Source of the DNA: Bacillota bacterium | Lineage (GTDB): Bacteria > Bacillota > Clostridia > Christensenellales > UMGS416 | Direction of reading: 5' to 3' | Length of the DNA: 64,000 bases | NCBI GenBank assembly: GCA_023435705.1 | Contig: JAEYRH010000009.1 | Span: 434,001-498,000, forward strand | Shown: positions 50,536 to 59,500 of the stretch, piece by piece | Numbering within the stretch: position 1 is the stretch's first letter | Layout: each line of letters begins with the position of its first letter | Translations under genes and position numbers: made by a program | The notes under the pieces: generated by a model | Seen by the model: only the letters and a program-made list of their open reading frames with translations | Told to the model about the DNA's origin: nothing | Database searches by the model: none

Positions 50536-50559
50536 ACCCGGCCTACATGGCCGGGTTTT
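50536..50559 (+). terminator. Second terminator, similar to that of tRNA-Leu
   Basis: ACCCGGCC (50536-50543) / GGCCGGGT (50549-50556), loop TACAT, then TTT. Same design as the terminator at 50315, downstream of the tRNA duplicate. Confidence 0.7.
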
Positions 50560-50574
50560 CTCTTGCCCGTAACT

Positions 50575-51258
50575 CTACTCTTTTTGGATATACAATGTTC
50601 CGTCACTTTGCAGTTCCGCATAGAGGACATCTTTGGAAGAGCGGATCTGTTGCTGCTGGAGCTGCTGCATCAGCCACTGCTCGTCCAGATTGAATTCCAC
50701 CAGGTTATGATGGATGATCTTGCCATCCACGATTATTTCAGATGGCAGGTATTTTGATAATGGTGAGGATATGCCCAGTTCTTCTTTTGTGGCCTGTTGT
50801 TTCTCTTGTTTCTTTAAGACACTTAATTGCCCGTCGGGTTCGAGAATTCCGTAATCGACATCCAAAATGGAAAATACATCTTTCTCTCTCAGCATCATGG
50901 AGATGTCATCCAGATTGATTCTGCATTTTTGAAGCGCTTTTTTCTTGAGGATTCCGTTTTTAATGATGATCGTGGGTTGGCCATCGATAATAAGCCGTGC
51001 ATTTCCCGATTTCAGGCTTATGTACTCAATCACGACAGCAAGAACACACCACCAGATCATCCCAAGAAAATCATCCAGATGTGATTCGCTGACTTTGCTG
51101 ATGATATTGGCGGAAATTGAGCCAATGGTGATTCCAGTAATATAGTTGAAGAATGTCAGTTGGCTCAACTGCTTATTCCCTAAAAACCTTGCCAGGATCA
51201 GCAAAACAGAAAATGAAATTGATGTTCTTACCACGAGAGCCAGTATATCAGAGCCCAA
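50575..51258 (-). CDS. YetF/DUF421 family membrane protein
   Basis: 227 residues: three N-terminal membrane segments (SFSVLLILARFLGNKQLSQLTFFNYITGITIGSI region and next), then a soluble domain with ARLIIDGQPTIIIKNGILKKKALQKCRIN and the second repeat PSEIIVDGKIIHHNLVEFNLDEQWL. YetF proteins in sporulators (with YrbG, YdfS) act on spore membranes; general function unknown. The start is TTG 51258 with AGAGGGATGATC upstream. Confidence 0.87.
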   Translation of the reverse strand: MGSDILALVVRTSISFSVLLILARFLGNKQLSQLTFFNYITGITIGSISANIISKVSESHLDDFLGMIWWCVLAVVIEYISLKSGNARLIIDGQPTIIIKNGILKKKALQKCRINLDDISMMLREKDVFSILDVDYGILEPDGQLSVLKKQEKQQATKEELGISSPLSKYLPSEIIVDGKIIHHNLVEFNLDEQWLMQQLQQQQIRSSKDVLYAELQSDGTLYIQKE

Positions 51259-51360
51259 AAGATCATCCCTCTAATCTGGTTTACCTGTTAGGATGGCCTG
51301 AACTATCCCATACCATCCGCTTGATACATGTGGCACAAACAGACCAGAGGATATAAAGTT

Positions 51361-51395
51361 TTCCCCTTCCGGCCCATATGGGTTCGGAAGGGGAA
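51361..51395 (-). terminator. Terminator after the spore protein gene
   Basis: Minus-strand TTCCCCTTCCG (51395-51385) / CGGAAGGGGAA (51371-51361), 11-bp stem, then AACTTTA. The T tract is weak. Confidence 0.6.
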
Positions 51396-51424
51396 TGTCG
51401 CAGGCTTGGCTGTGAACTTGACAG

Positions 51425-51634
51425 TTACAGTTGCTGTTTGCCCAGCGCAACCAGCTTGCGGGTCATATTGCCGCCCACCCGGCCGCAATCGCGGGATGAG
51501 ACGTCGCCCCAGTAATCCTGGTTGGGGATGCTGATCGAAAGCTCGGAAGCGGTCTCATATTTCATGTTGTAAAGCTTGTCCTGCGCGCCTGTGACCAAAG
51601 GCTTGGCCCTGCTGATACGGCTTTGAACGTCCAT
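51425..51634 (-). CDS. Alpha/beta-type small acid-soluble spore protein
   Basis: 69 residues. The core LYNMKYETASELSISI and SSRDCGRVGGNMTRKLVALG correspond to the two conserved blocks of alpha/beta SASPs, including the Glu-containing germination protease site (YETASEL) and the GxVGG motif. These proteins coat spore DNA. An insert IPNQDYWGDV between the blocks and a Cys are unusual features. AGGAGGAAG precedes ATG 51634; a longer frame to 51736 lacks a ribosome site. Confidence 0.88.
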   Translation of the reverse strand: MDVQSRISRAKPLVTGAQDKLYNMKYETASELSISIPNQDYWGDVSSRDCGRVGGNMTRKLVALGKQQL

Positions 51635-51835
51635 TTCTCTTCCTCCTGTTTCGCAATTGTTTTGCGTTGCGATAATAATGTTCCCTTTCAGAGACTTCGC
51701 AACACCAAGTAAAAATTGCGGAGATGGCATGAACATTCCAGTTGGTTCGTTTGAAGGAAATTACTTTGCCAGCCTGCTGGTTAAGCCGGCAAAATCCAGT
51801 TGCCATACGGCTTTTTTCCAGCAGATCCGAATTTG

Positions 51836-53062
51836 TTATTTTCGCAGGTCGGCCAGCCATTGCTCAAAACCAGCCTGCATGTTGCTGTCGTCCAGCCCAA
51901 ACACGGCCTTGACAGCCTCGCCGGTGCGCTCGTTGGTTTCCTGGATCTTTTCCGCCGCCGTCACCGGAATCAACTCAAATTTTTTCATATACTCCAATGC
52001 TTCACGCATTTTTCCCCATCCGTATTGATCCATTAAAAATGCGGCATAAGCCTTTGACGACGCATAATAGAGCATTACGGCGGATGAGTCATCAGTGCCG
52101 ATTTTTTCCAGATCGATGGTTTTGTGTTTGGCATACGGTGTGTATTCCATCATGGCCTCCGCTGCACTCAGCCAGGGTTCGCTTGGGTTGTCGAGCCAAT
52201 TCTCAAACACACCGGCAAGCCCTTCCTGCAGCCAGTAGGATGCATTGTCATTGGAAAGTTCTGAAACCATCCGGTGTGAGGACTCATGGTTCAGCATGTG
52301 TTTGTAGTTGGCAGCGTTGCTGCCATAGGCACCGGTGAAGGACTTGATCGATTCGCCATATTCGTGCCAGCCGCCCACCCATTCGGGCAAATCCAGCTTC
52401 ACCGATTGCAGAAACACCTGCTGGTCATCAAACAGCTTGATTGTGATGTAGCCGTTTGGCGTGAAATCCAACAGGTTCATCATCTGGCCCAACGTCTGTG
52501 TTTCTGCCTCCAATAGCTGGTTTGCCAAATCTTCATCGGCTTGAGAGTAGTATACCCGCGCATGTTCTCCTTCTTTCAAAAGGAATTTGGGGCCGGCGTA
52601 ATACAACTTTCCGTTTTCTATTTGAAAGACAGCCGTAAAGCTTGCACTCCGCTTTTGCCCGCCCACAGTGTAGCTCTGCTCCAGCAATGCGGCGAGCCCC
52701 TCGCTCTGCTGCTCAATGTTGCCTGCATTCAACGCATAATCGGTGATGCCGAGGCCTGAGGCCGCGCGGATCAGGTTGCGTTCCTCCGTTTGCAGCACAG
52801 CATCTGAGGGAAGCACGGTGGAGAGATAGAGCTTTTGATCGGCGCTGTTTACGGCTGCAGCCCGTTGCTCCAGCAGTGCCAGAAGCTCCTGCGAACCAGC
52901 CTCCACAGCAGAGGTTTGGGTCGGCTGTGAAACCGCCGCCATGGGTGCTGATGGTGTCGGCGCATTCTGCCCCGGTGATGCTGCTCCGGGCCGGCAACCG
53001 GCCAGTATGGAGATTGAAAGCAGCAGCGCCGCAAGCCCGAGCAGCAGACTGTTTTTTTTCAT
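51836..53062 (-). CDS. Lipoprotein zinc metallopeptidase-like (gluzincin)
   Basis: 408 residues from ATG 53062 after GGAGGTGTCACA. Signal with lipobox ILAGC (Cys23), then a Ser/Pro/Ala spacer, a helical and beta domain, and a peptidase-MA-like core with H259-E-S-S-H263 and the third ligand Glu280 in WLQEGLAGVFEN. All catalytic residues for a gluzincin are present. A surface-anchored protease or an enzyme on cell wall or extracellular proteins is likely; substrate unknown. Confidence 0.83.
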   Translation of the reverse strand: MKKNSLLLGLAALLLSISILAGCRPGAASPGQNAPTPSAPMAAVSQPTQTSAVEAGSQELLALLEQRAAAVNSADQKLYLSTVLPSDAVLQTEERNLIRAASGLGITDYALNAGNIEQQSEGLAALLEQSYTVGGQKRSASFTAVFQIENGKLYYAGPKFLLKEGEHARVYYSQADEDLANQLLEAETQTLGQMMNLLDFTPNGYITIKLFDDQQVFLQSVKLDLPEWVGGWHEYGESIKSFTGAYGSNAANYKHMLNHESSHRMVSELSNDNASYWLQEGLAGVFENWLDNPSEPWLSAAEAMMEYTPYAKHKTIDLEKIGTDDSSAVMLYYASSKAYAAFLMDQYGWGKMREALEYMKKFELIPVTAAEKIQETNERTGEAVKAVFGLDDSNMQAGFEQWLADLRK

Positions 53063-53234
53063 TGTGACACCTCCGAGTGCGTTGGGTTCAGTATAGCTCA
53101 AAAGCGGCAGCGATAACACCGGTGGCTATGTTTTCCGCAGCAGTAATTGGGCATCTAGTTTTTGTGGGATGCAGTTATCTCATCGATGATTCTTCCGATA
53201 TATACAATACACAGCACCCGCATTGGGAGGAACG

Positions 53235-53921
53235 ATGCAGATCCCAAGTGTAAACATGATGTTTCGGACCAGAGCCGGTGCCGCAGGTCTGCCACCGGCC
53301 GGCAGTTTGGACACAGGGTTTACGGGCATATATGCAGACGCCCTGCATAACAGTGAGGTCAATCCCGCCGCCCCGGTGCAGGAGCTCACAATCCTGGAGA
53401 ACCCCGCAGCGCAGGCTTCCGCCCAGCCCAAGGCAACGATCAGCCTGCCCGTGAAAACGATGGCCTCTGCCACCAAGGCATACGGCTCCTCGCCAATGTT
53501 CATCCCGGCTTCTGCGCTGCCCAAATCGTTCCTGCCTCAGTCGGGCGGTGACTCTGCGCGTGCCGCGCAGGTGGTGGCTTTTGCCAAGCAATTTGTGGGC
53601 ACGCCTTATGTGGCGGGCGGAGAAGACCTGGTGAAGGGTGCCGATTGCTCCGGGTTTGTGCAGTCGGTTTACAAGCAGTTTGGCATCAAACTGCCCCGGT
53701 CCAGCTATCAGCAGTCCAAGGTGGGGCAGGAGGTCAGTGTGAACGACCTGCAGCCCGGCGACCTGGTGTTTTTCAAGAATGCAGACTACGCGCCGGTGAC
53801 CCATGTGGCGATGTATATCGGTGACGGCAAGATCATCCACGCCTCCAGCGTGAAAACAGGCGTGATTATTTCCAAACTCAAGATCACAGACGACTTCAGA
53901 ATTGCGCGGCGGCTGCTGTAG
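53235..53921 (+). CDS. NlpC/P60 cell-wall endopeptidase without signal peptide
   Basis: 228 residues. The last ~115 form an NlpC/P60 domain with Cys138 (GADCSGFVQ), His190 (VTHVAMYIG) and a third polar residue near His202. The first ~110 residues are low in charge, rich in Ala, Ser and Pro, and have no hydrophobic signal. It lies 24 bp upstream of fliD. In other bacteria wall hydrolases such as FlgJ open the wall for the flagellar rod and are exported by the flagellar machinery; such export would explain the missing signal but is an inference. GGGAGGAACG precedes the ATG. Confidence 0.85.
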   Translation: MQIPSVNMMFRTRAGAAGLPPAGSLDTGFTGIYADALHNSEVNPAAPVQELTILENPAAQASAQPKATISLPVKTMASATKAYGSSPMFIPASALPKSFLPQSGGDSARAAQVVAFAKQFVGTPYVAGGEDLVKGADCSGFVQSVYKQFGIKLPRSSYQQSKVGQEVSVNDLQPGDLVFFKNADYAPVTHVAMYIGDGKIIHASSVKTGVIISKLKITDDFRIARRLL

Positions 53922-53944
53922 CAGTTCGGAAAGGACACTGCAAC

Positions 53945-55453
53945 ATGGCGATTAATTCTTTGAGCTCCATGAGACTGTCCGGCATGGCTTCGGGGCTTGA
54001 CACCGAGTCAATGGTGACAAGCCTGATGAAGGTGGAGCGCATGAAGTATGACAAGCTTGTGCGCCAGAAGACAAGGATGGACTGGAAGAAGGAAGCCAAT
54101 CTGGAGGTCAACAACCTTCTGAGGACCTTCCGCGACACTTATCTGAGCGTGCTGAACAAAGACAAATACATGCTGAACGCTTCGGCCATCATGAAATACA
54201 AGGTGGATGCCGATTCCACGGGCAGTGTTTCCATCACCGCCGGCAGAGACGCTCTGGTTGGGGCCCACACGGTCAACAGCATCACCTCCGTGGCCACTGC
54301 CGCCAGCGCCTCCAGCGGTGAATCGGTGGGGTCCGGCCTTTCTCTGGATACCGCCCTTTCAGATCTGGCGCTGACCAATAGCCTGGATTTCTCCGGCGGC
54401 GATGTTTCATTTAAAATAAACGGCCAAACATTCACCTTCAGCGCGACTGATACGCTGCGCACCGTGATCAACACCGTAAACAGCAATGCCGACGCCAATG
54501 TGCGGATGAGCTTTAGCACGCTGAGCGGGAAGCTCTCTGTCACAAGCCGAGCGCTTGGCAGTGCCTCCAGCATGACCATTGAGAACCTGACCGGCAACGC
54601 CTTTGCTGCAGCTGACTCAGCTTTTGGCATCGCAGCTGGCACGTTTGCCAACGGCACCGACGCTGTGCTCAGGATCGACGGTGTTGATGTGACAAGAGAC
54701 ACGAACAGCTTCACCATTGACGGCATCTCCTACAGCCTGAAAGCCCCCACAGCCACGGCAGTGAATTTTTCAGTCGAGCAGGATGTAGACAGCGCCGTGA
54801 CCGCTGTGAAGGATTTCGTGAACTCCTATAACACGTTGATCACCAGCCTGCAGGAAAAGATTGATGAAAAGACTTATTCCGATTACAATCCGCTGACCGA
54901 CGAAGAGAAGGAAGCCATGTCTGAGGCCCAGGTTGAGAAATGGGAGAAGCTGGCCAAATCCGGCACTCTTCGCAATGACAGCTATCTCAGAGGCTTGCTG
55001 CAGGATCTTCGCAAGGGCTTTTATGAAACGGTATCCTCTGCCGGCATCAACCCCTCGGCTCTGGGCCTGAGCACAGTCTCTTATGAGACGAAGGGCTTGA
55101 TCACAGTGGATGAGACGAAGCTTCGCCAGGCCATACAAAACAATCCTCAGCAGGTGGCTGACGCGCTTACAAAGGTTTCCTACGCCAACACTGCTGCGGA
55201 CAAGTTCAAGGAGTCGGGCCTTGCGGCGCGTATGCAGACCACGGTGAACAACTACATCAAGGATTATCAGGAATATCGCACCATGGTGTTCAACGACCAG
55301 TATGATGACCTGTCAGACAGTATGGACCGCATGGAGGATCTGCTGGAAGACAAGGAAGAGCGTTATTGGAAGCAGTTCACCCGTATGGAACAGGTGCTTT
55401 CCCAGCTGAATTCCCAGAGCAGCTGGCTTGCGCAGCAATTTGCGTCGAAGTGA
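53945..55453 (+). CDS. fliD: Flagellar hook-associated protein 2 (filament cap)
   Basis: 502 residues with FliD N terminus (SSMRLSGMASGLDTESMVTSLMKVE), central variable domains and C-terminal coiled coil ending SQSSWLAQQF. The N- and C-terminal heptads are typical of capping proteins. FliD polymerises at the filament tip and folds flagellin. Like other axial proteins it has no Sec signal. First of a run with FliS, a FlgN-like chaperone and a YaaR protein. Confidence 0.94.
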   Translation: MAINSLSSMRLSGMASGLDTESMVTSLMKVERMKYDKLVRQKTRMDWKKEANLEVNNLLRTFRDTYLSVLNKDKYMLNASAIMKYKVDADSTGSVSITAGRDALVGAHTVNSITSVATAASASSGESVGSGLSLDTALSDLALTNSLDFSGGDVSFKINGQTFTFSATDTLRTVINTVNSNADANVRMSFSTLSGKLSVTSRALGSASSMTIENLTGNAFAAADSAFGIAAGTFANGTDAVLRIDGVDVTRDTNSFTIDGISYSLKAPTATAVNFSVEQDVDSAVTAVKDFVNSYNTLITSLQEKIDEKTYSDYNPLTDEEKEAMSEAQVEKWEKLAKSGTLRNDSYLRGLLQDLRKGFYETVSSAGINPSALGLSTVSYETKGLITVDETKLRQAIQNNPQQVADALTKVSYANTAADKFKESGLAARMQTTVNNYIKDYQEYRTMVFNDQYDDLSDSMDRMEDLLEDKEERYWKQFTRMEQVLSQLNSQSSWLAQQFASK

Positions 55454-55465
55454 GGATGAACGAGT

Positions 55466-55858
55466 ATGGCCGCCAATCCGTATGAGACCTACAAACAGCA
55501 AGAGGTGCTATCCGCCAACCGGGGTGAGCTGCTGCTGATGCTTTTTGACGGCTGCATCAAGCAGCTGAAGCTTGCCCGCATCTTCATTGAGGAAAAGTCT
55601 GTTGAGGGGGCCCACAATGCCCTGGTGAAAGCCCAGGCGATCCTCAGCAAACTGATGGATGATCTGGACATGAGCTATGAAATCTCTGCGTCGCTGATGG
55701 ATCTTTACCGGTTCTTTCATCAGGAACTGACGGAGGCCAACATCAAAAAGGATTCAGCACGCATTGTTCCGGTGCTGGAAATGATGATCGACCTCAGGAA
55801 CACCTGGCAGATGGCCATCCAGGCCCAGAGGGCTCAGATGACCGCCCAGGGCCGCTGA
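55466..55858 (+). CDS. fliS: Flagellar export chaperone FliS
   Basis: 130 residues, helical. NPYETYKQQEVLSANRGELLLMLFDGCIKQLKLA is the diagnostic FliS start (given in parts: NPYETYKQQ, LLMLFDGCIKQL). FliS binds flagellin and stops early polymerisation. 12 bp after fliD. Confidence 0.94.
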   Translation: MAANPYETYKQQEVLSANRGELLLMLFDGCIKQLKLARIFIEEKSVEGAHNALVKAQAILSKLMDDLDMSYEISASLMDLYRFFHQELTEANIKKDSARIVPVLEMMIDLRNTWQMAIQAQRAQMTAQGR

Positions 55859-55865
55859 CTGCCCG

Positions 55866-56255
55866 ATGGAGAGTTGTGCGAAGTTGCTTGGGCAGAAGCT
55901 GGCGTTGTTGAATTCGTTGCTTGTAGAAACCGAAAAGCAGAAAAGCCTGATTGAGGCCAACGACCTTGATGGGCTGGAGCCCTCTCTTGCTGCCCGGCAG
56001 GCGTTGATGGATGCCATTGATGACCTGGACCGGCAGATTGCCGCGTTCCCGCCGGAAGCGGGGCAAGGGCTGGTCCGTGAGATCCGCACCGCGTTGGAGC
56101 GGCTGATGAAACTGGACCGGGATAACCGCCTTAATGCCGCTGCCATGGCGGAATCGTTGAAGGCCGACTCCAGGGAAGTGGCCGTATTAAGAAGCATGAA
56201 AGCATATGCTGCGCCAGTAGACAGGGGCAGCAAGTTTATTGACAAGGAAGGGTAA
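55866..56255 (+). CDS. FlgN-like flagellar chaperone
   Basis: 129 residues, almost all helix, beginning LGQKLALLNSLLVETEKQKSLIEANDLDGLEP. This pattern of a two-helix hairpin plus later helix fits FlgN/FliT-type chaperones for hook-associated proteins. Low sequence identity makes the exact assignment uncertain, but position after fliS is typical. The start lies 7 bp after the fliS stop. Confidence 0.7.
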   Translation: MESCAKLLGQKLALLNSLLVETEKQKSLIEANDLDGLEPSLAARQALMDAIDDLDRQIAAFPPEAGQGLVREIRTALERLMKLDRDNRLNAAAMAESLKADSREVAVLRSMKAYAAPVDRGSKFIDKEG

Positions 56256-56264
56256 TCTCATACG

Positions 56265-56717
56265 ATGAGAGTCTCCGATGACCGCCCGCCTGTACAGGAG
56301 CTTCAGGGCGGGCAAAATGCGCAAGCCAAAAGGGGGACGCAGAGTGCTGCGGCTCCCTTTGAGTCTTTCTTAAAAGAAACGGGGCAGGCTGAAAGCAGGG
56401 CTACGCTCAACGGCCTGTTGGAGCGGATCACCGAGCTGGGAGAGCGAATCGCCCACCGCCGTGACATCAATGATGTGAAGAAATACCGCCAATTGGTTTC
56501 CGATTTTCTGGATGAGGCCATGCGCTCCACCTATCAGGCCGACAGGGATCGGTCCTTTGATGGCAGGGGAAGGCTCCGCGAGTATTCCACAGTCAAGAAA
56601 ATCAACGCCGAGCTGGAAGAGCTGACCGGCGCAGTGCTGGACGATCAGCGCGGAAACTTGGAGATCTTGCAACAACTGGGAACAATTCGTGGGTTATTGG
56701 TCGATTTGCTCGTTTAA
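56265..56717 (+). CDS. YaaR family (DUF327) protein
   Basis: 150 residues. The central block LNGLLERITELGERIAHRRDINDVKKYRQLVSDFLDEAM and the later REYSTVKKINAELEELTG match the YaaR/DUF327 family (shown in parts). The family is often linked to flagellar or envelope genes in Clostridia; role unknown. ATG 56265 follows AAGGAAGGG at the fliS-type gene end, 9 bp gap. Confidence 0.85.
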   Translation: MRVSDDRPPVQELQGGQNAQAKRGTQSAAAPFESFLKETGQAESRATLNGLLERITELGERIAHRRDINDVKKYRQLVSDFLDEAMRSTYQADRDRSFDGRGRLREYSTVKKINAELEELTGAVLDDQRGNLEILQQLGTIRGLLVDLLV

Positions 56718-56770
56718 AGTCTCATTATATGGGCATCTAATTTCTAGCACATCATAGGAGGGTAACACCT

Positions 56771-57124
56771 GTGAAAACAGTTTTGATCGTGGACGATGCC
56801 GCTTTCATGCGCCTGTCTATCAAGAATATGCTGGAGAAAAACGGCTATACCGTGGTCGGCGAGGCTGAAAACGGCTTGGTGGCGGTTCAAAAATACAGCG
56901 AGCTGAAGCCCAACATCGTCACGATGGACATTACAATGCCAGAGATGGACGGCCTGACGGCGCTCAAGACAATCCGCATGATGGATCCCAACGCCAGCAT
57001 TGTCATGTTGTCGGCCATGGGCCAGCAGGCAATGGTGAAGGACGCTGTGCTCTTAGGCGCCAAAGGCTTTGTCGTCAAGCCATTCAAGGAAGACACAGTC
57101 ATGGGGGCTCTTTCCAAGCTGTGA
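56771..57124 (+). CDS. cheY: Chemotaxis response regulator CheY
   Basis: 117-residue receiver domain: acidic pocket Asp8-Asp9, phosphorylated Asp53 (TMDITMPEMDG), Thr/Ser switch in MLSAMG, and Lys in FVVKPF. No output domain, so it is a single-domain CheY. The start is GTG 56771, after AGGAGGGTAACACCT. It is followed by cheA. Confidence 0.93.
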   Translation: MKTVLIVDDAAFMRLSIKNMLEKNGYTVVGEAENGLVAVQKYSELKPNIVTMDITMPEMDGLTALKTIRMMDPNASIVMLSAMGQQAMVKDAVLLGAKGFVVKPFKEDTVMGALSKL

Positions 57125-57262
57125 GGGTCTTGCGGCTTGCTGCGCGGCGCCTATTCAGCCCATCCCTGCCAGGCAGGACGGAAGCTGGGGCGGGCAGCAG
57201 TTCGCGCGATGCAGCCGCCTTAAGGACGCTATGCCTGACATTTGCTGACGGGAGGTCCAATC

Positions 57263-59407
57263 ATGGCTGACAATTCCAACCCCTTGATGGAGATATTTAT
57301 CTTTGAAACAAGCCAGTTGCTGGAGCAGCTGGAGGAAATTATGCTGGACTCGGAAAAGGCCAACAACCTTTCCACCGAAAGCATCAACGAGATCTTCCGC
57401 ACAATGCACACGATCAAGGGCTCCTCGGCGATGATGATGTATGACAACATTTCGTCGCTGGCCCATGCCGTGGAAGACATGTTCTATTTCATCCGTGAAA
57501 ACAAAAACGCTGTGGTGCCATTTTCTGATGTGGTGGATTATGTCCTCCGTGCGTCGGATTTTATCAAAAACGAGATTGCCAAGATCATGAACAATCTGGA
57601 GGCCGACGGCAAGCCCGACAGCCTCTCCAATGAGATTCGTGAATTTGCCAAAGCTTTGAAGGCGGGGGAGGCCGCGCCCAAGGCCAAGGAGCAGCCGGCA
57701 AAGCCGGCCGCCAAGGCTGAGCCGGCGCATGTGCCCGAGCAGGCAGCCAAACAGGCCACTCCGGCGGCTTCCGCCGAGGAGCTTCCCCTGGAGATGGGTG
57801 TAGCACGTTACCGGGCTCATGTGATGTTTGACGAGAACTGCCAGATGGAAAACATCCGGGCGTTTGGTTTGATTCACAACATGAAGGACCTGTGCATTGA
57901 CATCGTCCATCAGCCTGAAAACCTGCTGGACGACGAGCAAACCGCCTCAGTGATCCAGACCAGCGGCTTCTCCCTCCAGTTCACCACCAGTGAGGACCGC
58001 GTCAAGTTTGAGCACCTGTTTGATCAGACGATGTTTCTAAAGACATTTACTCTGGAGATGGACGGCGTGGGTGAGGCGGCGCAAGATGATGCGCCTGTAG
58101 CTGCCGAAGAGCCCCTCCATGAGGCTCCGGCCATGGCTGCCACGGTGCCTGCTGTGGTTGAAGCGCAGGTTGAGGACGCCGCCAGGGAGGATGTGCAGGA
58201 GAAAAAGGAAACGCTTCTGCGCACCGTTAAGCAAAGCCAGATCTCTGTGAACATTTCCAAACTGGACAGCCTGATGGATCTGGTGGGCGAGATTGTGATC
58301 AGCGAATCGATGGTTACGCACAACCCCGATCTGGACGGTCTGCCGCTGGACAACTTCCAGAAGGCTGCCCGGCAGCTCCGCAAGCTCATGGACGAGCTGC
58401 AGGATCTGGTGATGTCGGTCAGGATGATCCCGGTGGCCAACACCTTCCACAAGATGACACGCATTGTGCGTGACATGGGCAAAAAGCTGGATAAGGATGT
58501 GGACCTCTACATCGCCGGCGAAGAGACCGAAGTGGATAAAAACATCATCGATAATCTCTCCGATCCGTTGATGCACCTGATCCGCAACGCCATGGACCAT
58601 GGCCTTGAGCCCCCGGAGGAGCGCAAAATGGCCGGCAAGCCAGAGATGGGCCACATCCGGCTGGAAGCGGTGAACACCGGCGGTGACGTGCTCATCACTG
58701 TGACTGACGATGGCCGTGGCATCAACCGCGAGGCAATCCTGAAGAAAGCCCGCGAGATGAACTTGCTCACCAAGCCCGAAAGCGAGATGAGCGACCGGGA
58801 TGTGAGCCAGATCCTGCTGCTGCCCGGTTTTTCCACCAAGGAGAAAGTTACCGAATTCTCCGGCCGCGGCGTGGGCATGGATGTGGTCAAGCAGAACATT
58901 GAGAAGGTGGGCGGCAGCGTAACGATCGACAGTGTGTCGGGGAAAGGCACCACTGTCACCATCAAGATCCCGCTCACACTGGCCATCATTGACGGCATGA
59001 TGTTCTCCATCGGCAGCTCCGTGTTCACAGTGCCCACGATTTCGATCAAGGAAGCGTTCCGGCCCAGCACCCACGCCATCGTGCGTGATACCGACAACCA
59101 TGAGATGATCATGCTGCGAGGGCAGTGCCTGCCGGTGATCCGCCTGCACAAGGCCTACGGCATTCAGACCGATGTGACCGAGCTTTCCGAGGGCATTCTG
59201 CTGGTAGTGGAAAGCGATGGCAAGACAGTCTGCCTGTTTGCTGACCGCTTGATCGGGGAGCAGCAGGTGGTCGTGAAACCTCTGCCATACTACCTGGTGC
59301 GCTTCGGCATCAAGGCCAGGGCCGGCATCGGCGGGTGCACTATACTGGGCGACGGCAGCATCAGCCTGATCCTGGATACTTCGGAGATCATGGGCTGCCT
59401 GATGTAG
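57263..59407 (+). CDS. cheA: Chemotaxis histidine kinase CheA
   Basis: 714 residues in the order P1 (His49 in MHTIKGSS), a Ala/Pro/Lys linker (about 138-175), P2 (RYRAHVMFDENCQMENIRAF, near 190-275), a second linker, P3 dimerisation (QISVNISKLDSLMDLVGEIVI), P4 kinase (N box LMHLIRNAMDHGLEPP, G1 VTDDGRGI, G2 FSGRGVGMDVV) and P5 CheW-like (TLAIIDGMMFSIGS to the end). Complete. ATG 57263 after ACGGGAGGTCC is chosen over an in-frame start at 57242. It transmits receptor signals to CheY. Confidence 0.95.
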   Translation: MADNSNPLMEIFIFETSQLLEQLEEIMLDSEKANNLSTESINEIFRTMHTIKGSSAMMMYDNISSLAHAVEDMFYFIRENKNAVVPFSDVVDYVLRASDFIKNEIAKIMNNLEADGKPDSLSNEIREFAKALKAGEAAPKAKEQPAKPAAKAEPAHVPEQAAKQATPAASAEELPLEMGVARYRAHVMFDENCQMENIRAFGLIHNMKDLCIDIVHQPENLLDDEQTASVIQTSGFSLQFTTSEDRVKFEHLFDQTMFLKTFTLEMDGVGEAAQDDAPVAAEEPLHEAPAMAATVPAVVEAQVEDAAREDVQEKKETLLRTVKQSQISVNISKLDSLMDLVGEIVISESMVTHNPDLDGLPLDNFQKAARQLRKLMDELQDLVMSVRMIPVANTFHKMTRIVRDMGKKLDKDVDLYIAGEETEVDKNIIDNLSDPLMHLIRNAMDHGLEPPEERKMAGKPEMGHIRLEAVNTGGDVLITVTDDGRGINREAILKKAREMNLLTKPESEMSDRDVSQILLLPGFSTKEKVTEFSGRGVGMDVVKQNIEKVGGSVTIDSVSGKGTTVTIKIPLTLAIIDGMMFSIGSSVFTVPTISIKEAFRPSTHAIVRDTDNHEMIMLRGQCLPVIRLHKAYGIQTDVTELSEGILLVVESDGKTVCLFADRLIGEQQVVVKPLPYYLVRFGIKARAGIGGCTILGDGSISLILDTSEIMGCLM

Positions 59408-59500
59408 CGCAAATTAATTTCAACTGCAAACAACATGACAAGCCCGGCGATGGAGCAAGGAGGTTCCCCGCCGAAGCTTGTTTTTTTATGGGGAGGCAAT

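Noticed and set aside
53195..53215. CCGATAT-like sigma-28 -10 before the NlpC gene
   Set aside because: No TAAA box at the required distance.
56715..56740. Sigma-28 promoter before cheY (TAAAGTCT ... GCATCTAA)
   Set aside because: The -10 matches GCCGATAA at only five of eight positions and the spacing is one base short.
57125..57262. Riboswitch or small gene between cheY and cheA
   Set aside because: 138 bp without stable hairpin order, conserved motif or ORF beyond the cheA ribosome site.
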